Origin: Guptibacillus hwajinpoensis
Lineage (GTDB): Bacteria > Bacillota > Bacilli > Bacillales > Bacillaceae_O
DNA length: 49,642 nucleotides
NCBI GenBank assembly: GCA_016841765.1
Contig: JAENYN010000036.1
Location: 1 to 49,642 of the forward strand
Reading direction: 5' to 3'
This document shows, one piece after another, positions 1 through 7,141 of this stretch. Every line of letters begins with the position of its first letter. The stretch's first letter is position 1. A program made the translations under genes and the position numbers. The notes beneath the pieces are model-generated. The model was not told the DNA's origin and made no database searches. It worked only from the letters and a program-made list of their open reading frames with translations.

Positions 1-30
1 AAAAAGAGGGAACACACCGGTGTTCCCTTT
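1..30 (-). terminator. Intrinsic terminator after tsf
   Basis: Read on the minus strand, an 8-bp stem (GGGAACAC paired with GTGTTCCC, positions 8-27) with a 4-nt loop is followed by a T-rich tract (plus-strand A run at 1-5). It lies about 12 bp past the tsf stop codon and should end the rpsB-tsf transcript. Confidence 0.85.
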
Positions 31-41
31 TCGGCCAAGCT

Positions 42-929
42 TTACTTTTTCACCTGATTCATAACTTCATCTGCAAAGTTTTCTTCGCGCTTTTCAAGCC
101 CTTCCCCGACCTCATAACGGATGAATGTTTTCACATCTCCTCCTTTGCTCTTGACATATTTACCTACTTTTTGGTCAGGATCCTTTACGAAATTCTGGTC
201 GACGAGGCAGATTTCTTCAAAGAATTTGCCAAGACGGCCTTCGACCATTTTTTCGACGATGTTTTCCGGTTTTCCTTCATTCATCGCCTGCTGCTTAAGC
301 ACTTCACGCTCACGGTCAACCTCTTCCTGTGGAACGCTGTCACGGTTGATATAACGAGGGTTGATCGCAGCGATGTGCATTGCGACATCTTTTGCGGCTT
401 CTTCATCAGACGTGCCTTCAAGGACGGTCAGCACACCGATTTTGCCACCCATGTGCAAGTATGCGCCAAACACATCATTATCTGTTTTTTCAACGATCTC
501 AAAGCGGCGCAGGGAAATCTTTTCACCGATTTTGGCAATCTGGGAATCGATGAATTCCTTTACAGAATCGCCTTCGCCATTCAGTTTTTGGGAAAGGGCC
601 GCATCAACATCTGCCGGCTTCTGGCTGAGCAGATGGCTGCCCAGAGTGGCGATCATGTTTTTGAAGGAATCGTTTTTGGCAACAAAGTCAGTTTCTGAAT
701 TCACTTCAAGAATGACGGCTTCATTTCCTTTCACTTCAATATGGGCAAGGCCTTCTGCGGCAATACGCCCTGCTTTTTTGGCAGCTTTCGCCATGCCTTT
801 TTCACGAAGGTAATCGACAGCGGCATCCATGTCGCCATCTGTTTCAGTAAGTGCCTTTTTGCAGTCCATCATGCCCGCGCCTGTTTTTTCACGCAATTCT
901 TTAACCATTTTAGCTGTTACTTGTGCCAT
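42..929 (-). CDS. tsf: Translation elongation factor Ts
   Basis: EF-Ts is the cytoplasmic nucleotide-exchange factor that regenerates EF-Tu-GTP from EF-Tu-GDP during elongation. The 295-aa protein has the usual Bacillus length. It starts with a UBA-like N-terminal domain carrying the family signature [12 protein letters not shown] (about residues 17-28), then the core motif [10 protein letters not shown] (about residues 77-86) used in EF-Tu contact, and ends in the conserved C-terminal dimerisation region. The ATG start is preceded by AAGGAGG. It follows rpsB, the standard pairing in bacteria, with a 115-bp gap that contains a terminator-like hairpin, so its level may be set partly by read-through. 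A second intrinsic terminator follows the gene. Nothing is unusual in the coding sequence. Confidence 0.98.
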   Translation of the reverse strand: MAQVTAKMVKELREKTGAGMMDCKKALTETDGDMDAAVDYLREKGMAKAAKKAGRIAAEGLAHIEVKGNEAVILEVNSETDFVAKNDSFKNMIATLGSHLLSQKPADVDAALSQKLNGEGDSVKEFIDSQIAKIGEKISLRRFEIVEKTDNDVFGAYLHMGGKIGVLTVLEGTSDEEAAKDVAMHIAAINPRYINRDSVPQEEVDREREVLKQQAMNEGKPENIVEKMVEGRLGKFFEEICLVDQNFVKDPDQKVGKYVKSKGGDVKTFIRYEVGEGLEKREENFADEVMNQVKK

Positions 930-985
930 TCAAAATCCTCCTTAAGGTTGGTATATGTAGTATCTTTACCCATTCACTTCGTTTT

Positions 986-1028
986 AAAAAAGGGTGATAA
1001 AAGGCAATGACCCCCTCTTACCACCCTT
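986..1028 (-). terminator. Intercistronic terminator or attenuator between rpsB and tsf
   Basis: On the minus strand a 15-bp stem allowing G-U pairs (AAGGGTGGTAAGAGG with CCTTTTATCACCCTT) closes a 9-nt loop and runs directly into TTTT. The structure sits 16 bp after the rpsB stop and about 57 bp before the tsf start. It has the form of an intrinsic terminator; that it is partial, letting some transcription reach tsf, is inferred from the lack of an obvious tsf promoter. Confidence 0.75.
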
Positions 1029-1044
1029 ATGCACCCGTTTGTCG

Positions 1045-1749
1045 TTACGCGGTTGTTGTTTCTTCTTCACCCTGCTTGCCTTCAAGAACGGCATCTGCCA
1101 TTTTTCCGGTAAGCAGCTTAACAGCACGGATTGCATCATCGTTGCCCGGGATGACATAGTCCACTTCATCCGGATCACAGTTTGTATCAACGATTGCCAC
1201 AATTGGGATGTGAAGCTTGCGGGCTTCTGCCACCGCGATTTTTTCTTTGCGTGGATCGATGATGAAAAGAGCATCCGGAAGCCCATTCATGTCTTTGATG
1301 CCGCCGAGGAACTTCACAAGGCGCTCCTCTTCTTTAAGCAGCTGGACGACTTCTTTCTTAGGCAATACGTCAAACGTGCCGTCTTCTTTCATCTTTTCAA
1401 TGTCTTTTAGGCGCTTGATGCGCTTTTTGATTGTATCGAAGTTAGTAAGTGTTCCGCCAAGCCAGCGCTGGTTGACAAAGTACATGCCAGCACGTTCAGC
1501 TTCATCTTTAACAGAGTCTTGAGCCTGCTTTTTCGTGCCGACGAAAAGGACTTTTCCCCCGTCAGCTGCAAGGTCTTTTACAAACTTGTACGCATCTTCA
1601 ACCTTCTTTACTGTCTTTTGAAGGTCAATGATGTAGATCCCGTTACGCTCCGTGAAGATGTAACGCTTCATCTTAGGATTCCAGCGGCGGGTCTGGTGTC
1701 CAAAGTGAACACCTGCTTCAAGCAACTGTTTCATTGAAATAACTGCCAT
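1045..1749 (-). CDS. rpsB: 30S ribosomal protein S2
   Basis: S2 is a structural protein of the small ribosomal subunit, assembled late on the back of the 30S head/body junction. The 234-aa product beginning [20 protein letters not shown] matches S2 in length and in the conserved segments [14 protein letters not shown]-like (about 20-32) and [10 protein letters not shown] (about 95-104), and ends in an acidic tail typical of Firmicutes. An in-frame upstream extension is open, but the chosen ATG has AGGAGG at correct spacing and matches the family N-terminus. It is the first gene of a rpsB-tsf unit with its own strong promoter directly behind swrB. Confidence 0.98.
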   Translation of the reverse strand: MAVISMKQLLEAGVHFGHQTRRWNPKMKRYIFTERNGIYIIDLQKTVKKVEDAYKFVKDLAADGGKVLFVGTKKQAQDSVKDEAERAGMYFVNQRWLGGTLTNFDTIKKRIKRLKDIEKMKEDGTFDVLPKKEVVQLLKEEERLVKFLGGIKDMNGLPDALFIIDPRKEKIAVAEARKLHIPIVAIVDTNCDPDEVDYVIPGNDDAIRAVKLLTGKMADAVLEGKQGEEETTTA

Positions 1750-1862
1750 TTTGTTTCCTCCTGAATTTTGGTTTTTGATGTCCTCCGCCCATATCACATT
1801 CGAGCAGGACTGCACGATGCAGCACCTCTGCGCAAATCAACAGGCGTGTGTAATTAACACCG
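1750..1862 (-). promoter_or_regulatory. rpsB 5' leader
   Basis: About 113 nt separate the predicted transcription start from the rpsB ATG. The leader holds a short perfect hairpin (CTGCATCGTGCAG, near 1808-1820) and a GC-rich middle, then the AGGAGG ribosome binding site. Ribosomal protein leaders in Firmicutes often bind the product for autoregulation. I cannot assign this one to a named RNA family, so regulatory function is inference. Confidence 0.35.
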
Positions 1863-1868
1863 AAAGTT

Positions 1869-1897
1869 AATATATCATAACAGGGCGCACGTATCAA
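1869..1897 (-). promoter_or_regulatory. Sigma-A promoter of rpsB-tsf
   Basis: Minus-strand -35 TTGATA (1892-1897), a 17-bp spacer and -10 TATATT (1869-1874) make a near-consensus housekeeping promoter. No terminator is visible between swrB and this promoter, so fla/che transcripts may run into rpsB. A 7-bp inverted repeat (CATAACA 1876-1882, TGTTATG 1899-1905) overlaps the spacer and -35. Confidence 0.85.
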
Positions 1898-1912
1898 GTG
1901 TTATGTTGTTTA

Positions 1913-2416
1913 TCAGTGAAATTTAAGGATCAGTTCGATTTCTGTTTTGCCCTTATTGAGTTTTTTGGCGATCTCCGCTGCTGAAAAGCCCTGTTCACGC
2001 AAGTAGAGAACCTGGGAATCCACTGACGAAAACACCTCGTCGGGCGCCTCAGCCCCAATAGGTGGCACCGGGAATAGATCCTGGTTCTGTTCATTCACAG
2101 GGCGGTCAATGACCGGTTGTTTCTGAATCGTGTCATTGGCGGATGAAGACACGGCATGGGTTGTTTCATCATTCATCCTGGCCGTGTTTTCCCGATGGGC
2201 GCCAGAACCGCCGCTTCCGGGAAAAGGTGCCAGGGCATCAGCAAGTTTACGGTTTTGTTCTTCCATCTCAAGCAAGTATCCTGAAAACATTTCTTCAATT
2301 TCTTTTTCCGCCTGTTGCTGCCGCTGTTCCGTTTCAACAAGCCTTTTTCTAAGCTGGTAGACAACATAAGCCAGAGCGGCATTGGCGGCAAAGCTGATCA
2401 ATATTAATGAAAGCAT
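1913..2416 (-). CDS. swrB: Swarming motility protein SwrB
   Basis: SwrB in B. subtilis is a bitopic membrane protein that promotes completion of the flagellar basal body and activation of type III export; it is the last gene of the fla/che operon. This 167-aa product has the same length. It starts with one hydrophobic segment (about residues 1-22), then a charged coiled-coil-like stretch rich in E, Q and R (about 23-55), a polar low-complexity middle, and a helix-turn-helix-like C-terminus with the motif AAEIAKKLNKGKTEIELIL. The start was placed at 2416, preceded by AAGGGG that overlaps the upstream gene's stop; an in-frame upstream extension lacks a hydrophobic start. The preceding gene ends 7 bp away. 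Assignment rests on position, length, topology and the C-terminal motif. Confidence 0.85.
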   Translation of the reverse strand: MLSLILISFAANAALAYVVYQLRKRLVETEQRQQQAEKEIEEMFSGYLLEMEEQNRKLADALAPFPGSGGSGAHRENTARMNDETTHAVSSSANDTIQKQPVIDRPVNEQNQDLFPVPPIGAEAPDEVFSSVDSQVLYLREQGFSAAEIAKKLNKGKTEIELILKFH

Positions 2417-2423
2417 ATCGGCA

Positions 2424-2723
2424 TTACCCCTTAAAATCGATGCGGTTCCCTTTGTATGGGTGTGGTTGCGGTATGTTCCCGCCACGGTGCGAATCCTTCC
2501 TGGCTTTCGTCACAGCCTGGTCTTCCCCGCTTTTTTTATCTGATGTTTTATTAGCGGTTCCGGCATCCGTCACCTGTTGCCGTTTCCGCGTTTCTTCGGC
2601 AGCGTGGGCTGCGGCAAGATGCTGTTGAAGCAGATTTCCCCGCTGCTGGTCTTCTTGCAGCATTTTTGCCGCATCATTTGTCCTCGGCAGTGCGACTTGC
2701 ATTTCTACAGCTTTCCACTCCAT
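2424..2723 (-). CDS. Small conserved hydrophilic protein, function unknown
   Basis: A 99-aa protein I cannot assign to a function. It has no signal peptide or membrane segment. The N-terminal third (MEWKAVEMQVALPRT) looks structured, the middle is a Q/H/A/E-rich probable helix (about residues 22-50), a K/D/T-rich linker follows, and the C-terminus ends HPYKGNRIDFKG. This N- and C-terminal conservation with a variable linker resembles small proteins I recall beside DUF342 genes in other Bacillaceae, but that is memory, not a search. It lies between the FapA-like gene (170-bp gap) and swrB (7-bp gap), so it is co-transcribed with swrB. B. subtilis has no gene at this place. The start has a GAAGGGG ribosome binding site. 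Confidence 0.7.
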   Translation of the reverse strand: MEWKAVEMQVALPRTNDAAKMLQEDQQRGNLLQQHLAAAHAAEETRKRQQVTDAGTANKTSDKKSGEDQAVTKARKDSHRGGNIPQPHPYKGNRIDFKG

Positions 2724-2893
2724 AGCAAATCCCCTTCTTTTTTATGCCGTTGTGTTCAAAAGAAGGAATAAATCTGAAGGACCCTGCAAGCCGGCAATAC
2801 GTCTGCAAGTGTGCACAGGATCGGATGACTGAATGGAATTGAACACATGAATAGCAGGAACAGCCTTATGACTGTTTTCTTCATTAAATGCAG

Positions 2894-4276
2894 TTAAAGC
2901 TGCTCAATTTTTATTTCACTGTTAACCAGTTTCATCTTTATATGCTTAGCCGGCGCGCGGATCCGCCGCCGGTATTTTCCAAAATTGATGTCCACATTTG
3001 GGTATAGAGTATCTGTCACTGTAATTTCGGCGGCTCTGTTCCCGTCCATTTTCTTTTCTATATCGTAAAGTTCTTCATAAACAAACGCAAGTTCATCGGA
3101 AGCTTCTTTCAGGCTGTTTTTTTGTCTTAAAAGCAAGATCCTCTCTTTTGCCGATAGTCCCCGCTCAATTTGAAGCTGATTCAGTTTCCTTCCGATTTGG
3201 ACAAGTTTTGTTTTTTGATCTTCCAATTGCAGTTTTCTCCTGCTCATTTCTCTGTGCTGCTCTAATGTGTACTGACTTACACCTAAATAAAATTCTGTCC
3301 TCGTCTGCAGCTTATTGCCGCCTTCCTTTACATGAATGAACCTGCCTGCAGACAGCGCGCCCCCTACGGCATGCCCGTGTTCGCAAATGATGTCTTCCCC
3401 GGCTGTAAGCAAGCTGTGCATGACAGACTTACTTGCCATTATTGATTTTCCCGCTTCGACGTTGCCCTGGTTAATATAGGTGACTTTCACATGTTCCCCG
3501 GCCCGGATAACGCCTTTATTGGCTGCCACTACACCCCCATTAATCATGATCGATCCTCCGGCTGTGAGCGTTGCAGCCTCCACAAGCCCCATCACACGGA
3601 TATCACCCCTGGCATTTATCCGAAACCCTGCAGGGACATTCCCCTTGATTAAGACGTTGCCCGGAAAATCGATATTTCCTGTTTTCATATCCAGGTCACC
3701 CGCGACCTCATACACCGGAAAAACGTTGATCGAGCGTCCGGCAATGCTGACCTGTCCATCTGTCAGGGCTGTGACCGTTCCCGTTTTTTCGTTGATGGCG
3801 ATATTTTTTCCGGGGCGGAGACGAAAAGGCTTCCCGGGCGGTGCGGGAATTGCAGCTCCAAATATGTCGGCCCCATCCTCTCCTTTGCCGGGTGGAACGA
3901 TGACAGCTATTTTTTGGTCTTTTGACACAACCGGTATTTTATTAAGTTCCCAGAAGTTCACTTTATCTTTATTCGATAAGCCTTGTTTGCCTTCCTGCAA
4001 TTCACTCTTCAAGTAGCCATCAGTGCCCGGAATCGGGCGGATGCCTTCAGCGATGCATATCGGCTCTGCCAACCTGTCCGGGTTTCCGGATGCTTCGTCC
4101 AGAGCATTCCTGTGTATGCCTGCTGTTACGCCATGTCCATTCACGAATTGAAGCAAAATCTGTTCATGAAAACCAGAGAAATCCCCGGGCATTGCCTGCT
4201 TAAGGACAAGTGACGCACTCATCTTGTCTGGAGTGACCTGAACAGCCAAAAATTCATCGAGGACCAGGGTATCCAT
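2894..4276 (-). CDS. FapA-like DUF342 family protein
   Basis: A 460-aa protein of the DUF342/FapA family. The family is defined by a long glycine- and asparagine-rich repeat region predicted to form a beta-helix; here it spans about residues 175-320, with recurring short strands such as GNVLIKGNVPAG and GGSIMINGGVVAANKG. An N-terminal globular domain (about 1-170) precedes it and a charged coiled coil (about 335-415) follows. In Vibrio, FapA is a flagellar assembly factor responding to the PTS; whether the Bacillaceae member shares that job is not known to me. It follows sigD by 28 bp with a GAAAGAGGTG ribosome binding site, within the fla/che operon, which supports a motility-linked role. 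B. subtilis lacks a gene here between sigD and swrB. Confidence 0.85.
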   Translation of the reverse strand: MDTLVLDEFLAVQVTPDKMSASLVLKQAMPGDFSGFHEQILLQFVNGHGVTAGIHRNALDEASGNPDRLAEPICIAEGIRPIPGTDGYLKSELQEGKQGLSNKDKVNFWELNKIPVVSKDQKIAVIVPPGKGEDGADIFGAAIPAPPGKPFRLRPGKNIAINEKTGTVTALTDGQVSIAGRSINVFPVYEVAGDLDMKTGNIDFPGNVLIKGNVPAGFRINARGDIRVMGLVEAATLTAGGSIMINGGVVAANKGVIRAGEHVKVTYINQGNVEAGKSIMASKSVMHSLLTAGEDIICEHGHAVGGALSAGRFIHVKEGGNKLQTRTEFYLGVSQYTLEQHREMSRRKLQLEDQKTKLVQIGRKLNQLQIERGLSAKERILLLRQKNSLKEASDELAFVYEELYDIEKKMDGNRAAEITVTDTLYPNVDINFGKYRRRIRAPAKHIKMKLVNSEIKIEQL

Positions 4277-4304
4277 TTCAACACCTCTTTCTTCTTGCCT
4301 CGGA

Positions 4305-5072
4305 TCATTTCATTTTTTTCACAAGCAATGTTTTCAAACGGAAAAGCGCCTTGGAGTGGATCTGGGAAATGCGTGATGTTGACAGGCCGAGCACCTGGCC
4401 GATTTCTGTCAGGGTCAAATCTTCCTGATAGAACAGACTGATGACCAATTGTTCCTTTTCATTTAAACGGCTGATGACCCCTGCCAGGTCTTCATAAAGC
4501 TCCTCTTTTAATGCCTCTTCCTCAGGCGTCTGGATTCGATTGTCACGGAGTGTAAATCCCCCCTGGTCCGCCCCGTTATCTTCCTCTTGAGGGGAATCGT
4601 CAATTGAAAGGATATTTGCTGCAAAACTTTCCCTTACCGCTTCATATACATCTGCCGTTTCCATTCCTGCTTCAGCTGCGATTTCTGCAGGTCTGGCATC
4701 CCTCATATGCTTCTGCTCCAGCCGTTCCTGGGCTGCTTCAATTTTTTTAAGTTTGTCTCTCAGGCTGCGCGGCATCCAGTCATCTTTTCTCAAGCCGTCG
4801 AGAATCGCACCTCTAATCCGGAATGACGCATATGTATCGAATTTCAAATCCCTGTCCGGATCGAACTTATGGAGAGCATCATAAAGGCCCAGCATCCCAT
4901 AGCTTTTTAAATCATCCCTGTGAATATTTTTCGGCAGCCCGGTGGCGATCCGCTGGACATGATATTGGACAAGGGGCATATAAAGCCGCACCAAATAATC
5001 GCCCGCATGAGAATCACGCTGTGAAATCCAACTTTGCCAGTAATAATGATCCTCATTACATGCGTAGTTCAT
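4305..5072 (-). CDS. sigD: Flagellar RNA polymerase sigma factor SigD (sigma-28/FliA type)
   Basis: SigD directs RNA polymerase to late flagellar, chemotaxis receptor and autolysin promoters. The 255-aa length fits B. subtilis SigD (254). Region 2 is visible around residues 25-95 (PLVQYHVQRIA, DDLKSYGMLGLYDALHKFD), region 3 around 100-160, and the region 4 helix-turn-helix at the C-terminus (LTLTEIGQVLGLSTSRISQI, about 220-240). It is encoded near the end of the fla/che operon, so its dose depends on how far transcription proceeds, a known control point for B. subtilis motility. It follows a small membrane-protein gene by 11 bp. Confidence 0.97.
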   Translation of the reverse strand: MNYACNEDHYYWQSWISQRDSHAGDYLVRLYMPLVQYHVQRIATGLPKNIHRDDLKSYGMLGLYDALHKFDPDRDLKFDTYASFRIRGAILDGLRKDDWMPRSLRDKLKKIEAAQERLEQKHMRDARPAEIAAEAGMETADVYEAVRESFAANILSIDDSPQEEDNGADQGGFTLRDNRIQTPEEEALKEELYEDLAGVISRLNEKEQLVISLFYQEDLTLTEIGQVLGLSTSRISQIHSKALFRLKTLLVKKMK

Positions 5073-5083
5073 TTAGATCCCCC

Positions 5084-5455
5084 TCAATTTCTATTATCAT
5101 CTTCTTTAAACAGTTCCTTAATGTGCTTTGAAATATGTTGCGCCTCATTATCTGCCAGGCGGCCCTTTTCATCCTGAGCAAAAGGTTCAAAAGCCGCCTT
5201 TTGCCCTTCTGCTTCCTTCTGTGGATATTCTTCCTCCCCGGGTTGTTCTGTCATTTCAGGCTGCTTTCCCCTTTCAGCCGCAATGTATGAAAGGGCGAAA
5301 CTGAACCAGAAAGCCGCGGCAAAGAACAAAACAAAACCGATGAAACCTCTTATTAAGGAAACAGGCCACCCATTTTCAGCCATTGAAAGAACAAATGTGA
5401 ACAAAGCTCCGCTCAGCCCGGCATAAAAATGAAAACGCAAGTTCCTGAACATCAT
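5084..5455 (-). CDS. Small two-helix membrane protein between cheD and sigD, function unknown
   Basis: A 123-aa protein I do not recognise. Two hydrophobic segments (about residues 9-26 and 32-60) suggest a hairpin in the membrane, followed by an approximately 60-residue cytosolic tail very rich in E, K, D and Q, ending HIKELFKEDDNRN. Its ATGATG start overlaps the cheD stop by 4 bp (ATGA), so it is translationally coupled to cheD, and sigD follows after 11 bp. This makes it a regular operon member even though B. subtilis has cheD directly followed by sigD. Topology resembles small membrane-anchored scaffold proteins such as SwrB, but there is no sequence similarity that I can see. Coding status is well supported by coupling and by uninterrupted membrane topology. 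Confidence 0.8.
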   Translation of the reverse strand: MMFRNLRFHFYAGLSGALFTFVLSMAENGWPVSLIRGFIGFVLFFAAAFWFSFALSYIAAERGKQPEMTEQPGEEEYPQKEAEGQKAAFEPFAQDEKGRLADNEAQHISKHIKELFKEDDNRN

Positions 5456-5949
5456 AGACAGCGCACTCCCCTGTTGACTGTCCTGACAGTCAACACCCCA
5501 GATTCAGGATCGAACTCGATTGTGCGGCCGCTGTTTCCGCCGGTATCTTCAGCCGTAACGGGGATGCGGTGGAATTCCAGCCGCTGTTTGACCGCTTCAA
5601 CATTCCTGTGTCCGATCCTCATCATATCCTGGCCTCCTGCAAATTGGAACATCTGGGCTCCGCCGGCAATTTTCGCTTTCAGCCGGTGTTTGCCGGCACC
5701 TTCACGCATTAACATGCCGACGAGCCGGTCAATGGCCGAATCCGCATATTTCGCTTCATTAACCTGGCCGGTCTTTGCAAGTGCTGAGTCGGGAAGCATG
5801 ACATGGGCTAGGCCGGCAAGACCGGTCAGCCGGTCAAAAAGAATGACCCCGACACAGGATCCCAGTCCTGATGTCCTGATGATGTCCGGCGGCCTCACGG
5901 TATTCAGGTCGGCAATTCCCACCTTCACGACAACGGCCTGCTTAACCAT
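5452..5949 (-). CDS. cheD: Chemoreceptor glutamine deamidase CheD
   Basis: CheD deamidates specific glutamines of chemoreceptors and, in Bacillus, binds and stimulates the CheY-P phosphatase CheC, forming an adaptation feedback. The 165-aa product has the family's catalytic elements: the cysteine in SGLGSCVGVILFD (Cys near residue 33) and the histidine in GLAHVMLPDS, with RTSG supplying the conserved threonine. The chosen ATG at 5949 matches the family N-terminus (MVKQAVVVKVGIADL) and overlaps the end of cheC by 8 bp, which is typical for this pair; an upstream in-frame extension would run further into cheC. Confidence 0.95.
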   Translation of the reverse strand: MVKQAVVVKVGIADLNTVRPPDIIRTSGLGSCVGVILFDRLTGLAGLAHVMLPDSALAKTGQVNEAKYADSAIDRLVGMLMREGAGKHRLKAKIAGGAQMFQFAGGQDMMRIGHRNVEAVKQRLEFHRIPVTAEDTGGNSGRTIEFDPESGVLTVRTVNRGVRCL

Positions 5950-6583
5950 CGGCACGGACTCCCAGTGAGCGGAATATGACATCAAATGACTGAGGGTCAG
6001 GCAGAACAAGAAAATGGCCGTTCACCTGGTTTGCTGATTGATGGCCGTGTTCTATGAACGCTGTGTCGATGACAATGGCATAATCGCTTTCCTGTGACAG
6101 TTCAATGAGTCCATAACCCAGGAGCGCGCCGGCAAGATCGACGGCCGTAGCCGGAACACTCGGATGCAGGTGCAATCCGGTAAAATCGGCAAGAGAAGTA
6201 AGGTATGAACCCGCCAGGATATTACCGACTTCACAAAAAGCGGATAATCCCATTTCCGGGTATGGGGATTCCCGGAAAGAAAGTGATTTGTCATCTGTTA
6301 TTCGCCGGACCAACATTTCTGCTTCAGTCAGGGAAAGAAGGAAAAACAGGCTTCCGGGTGCATCCCCTTCGATTCTCAGAAAGACTCCGGCAACAGGGTT
6401 GTCCGCACCGCCGACTTTTTCCATCAGTTCGTCAAATTCCACAATGGAAACATCAGGTACGTTCATGTCGACCGTTTCATTCAGTAAACGCGACAGCGCT
6501 GTTGCAGCATGTCCTGCTCCGATGTTTCCGATTTCTTTCAATACGTCCATATGGTAAGAACTGAAATTCTTGTAAAATATCAT
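5942..6583 (-). CDS. cheC: CheY-P phosphatase CheC
   Basis: CheC dephosphorylates CheY-P and is activated by CheD. The 213-aa protein shows both copies of the CheC/FliY/CheX phosphatase signature with paired Glu and Asn: DVLKEIGNIGAG (about residues 13-24) and SAFCEVGNILAG (about 113-124). Two intact sites match B. subtilis CheC. It overlaps cheD by 8 bp and follows cheW by 4 bp, so all three are co-translated from one message. Confidence 0.96.
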   Translation of the reverse strand: MIFYKNFSSYHMDVLKEIGNIGAGHAATALSRLLNETVDMNVPDVSIVEFDELMEKVGGADNPVAGVFLRIEGDAPGSLFFLLSLTEAEMLVRRITDDKSLSFRESPYPEMGLSAFCEVGNILAGSYLTSLADFTGLHLHPSVPATAVDLAGALLGYGLIELSQESDYAIVIDTAFIEHGHQSANQVNGHFLVLPDPQSFDVIFRSLGVRADG

Positions 6584-6587
6584 CGTG

Positions 6588-7064
6588 TTAACCCTCTATT
6601 GTTTTCAGTTCATCAACTTCCTCATCGTTAAGGACTTTATCCAGGTTCAAGATGACTAGCAGGCGCTTTTCCAGTTTCGCCACCCCTTTCAAGTATTCCG
6701 CTTCCACCGCACCTATCACTTGCGGCGGCGGTTCGAGCCGGCCTTCATCTATGTCGATGACATCATTGGCCGCATCGACAATCAAGCCGACTTCCATTTC
6801 CCCCACAGTCACGATGATGATTCTTGTGCTGTCTCCGTACTCCGTTTCTTCGAGATCAAACCGGCTTCTCAAATCAATAATCGGTGTAACGACACCGCGA
6901 AGGTTAATGACTCCTTTTACAAACTCGGGAGTGGATGGGACCCTGGTGATGTGCTGCATTCTTTCAATGGATAAGACCTGCTGGACCGGCACTCCGTATT
7001 CTTCCTCTTTCAATTGGAAGACGATTACTTTCAAATCATTTGCAACTTCGGATTCTGGCATCAT
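6588..7064 (-). CDS. cheW: Chemotaxis coupling protein CheW
   Basis: CheW is the SH3-like adaptor linking chemoreceptors to the kinase CheA in polar arrays. The 158-aa protein is a single CheW domain, with the conserved run GVINLRGVVTPIIDLRSRF (about residues 49-67) and the preceding VPSTPEFVKG. Two consecutive ATG codons open the gene; GTGAGGG upstream fits either, slightly better the second (7061). The gap to cheA is 77 bp, unusually long for this operon, and contains a hairpin. Confidence 0.96.
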   Translation of the reverse strand: MMPESEVANDLKVIVFQLKEEEYGVPVQQVLSIERMQHITRVPSTPEFVKGVINLRGVVTPIIDLRSRFDLEETEYGDSTRIIIVTVGEMEVGLIVDAANDVIDIDEGRLEPPPQVIGAVEAEYLKGVAKLEKRLLVILNLDKVLNDEEVDELKTIEG

Positions 7065-7101
7065 AATCCCTCACTTTTCACATTGTGTGTTTGATGAATA
7101 T

Positions 7102-7133
7102 ACTTCGTCCGCATTCTTACTGCGGGCCGAAGT
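7102..7133 (-). other. Hairpin in the cheA-cheW gap
   Basis: On the minus strand ACTTCG-G-CCCGCA pairs with TGCGG-A-CGAAGT around a short loop (one internal mismatch). No T run follows, so it is not a standard terminator. It may stabilise or mark processing of the cheA 3' end; that role is inference. Confidence 0.5.
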
Positions 7134-7141
7134 TCAAATGT

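Noticed and set aside
171-698. Long plus-strand open frame opposite tsf, and similar ones opposite cheB (9585-10301), flhF (11265-11837) and codY (31700-32437).
   Set aside because: They run antisense to well-conserved genes, have no ribosome binding sites or recognisable families, and their composition mirrors the opposite strand.
2415-2422. Perfect sigma-D -10 sequence GCCGATAT on the minus strand at the swrB start.
   Set aside because: No TAAA -35 element at the required approximately 15-bp distance, and the match overlaps the swrB ATG itself; probably chance.
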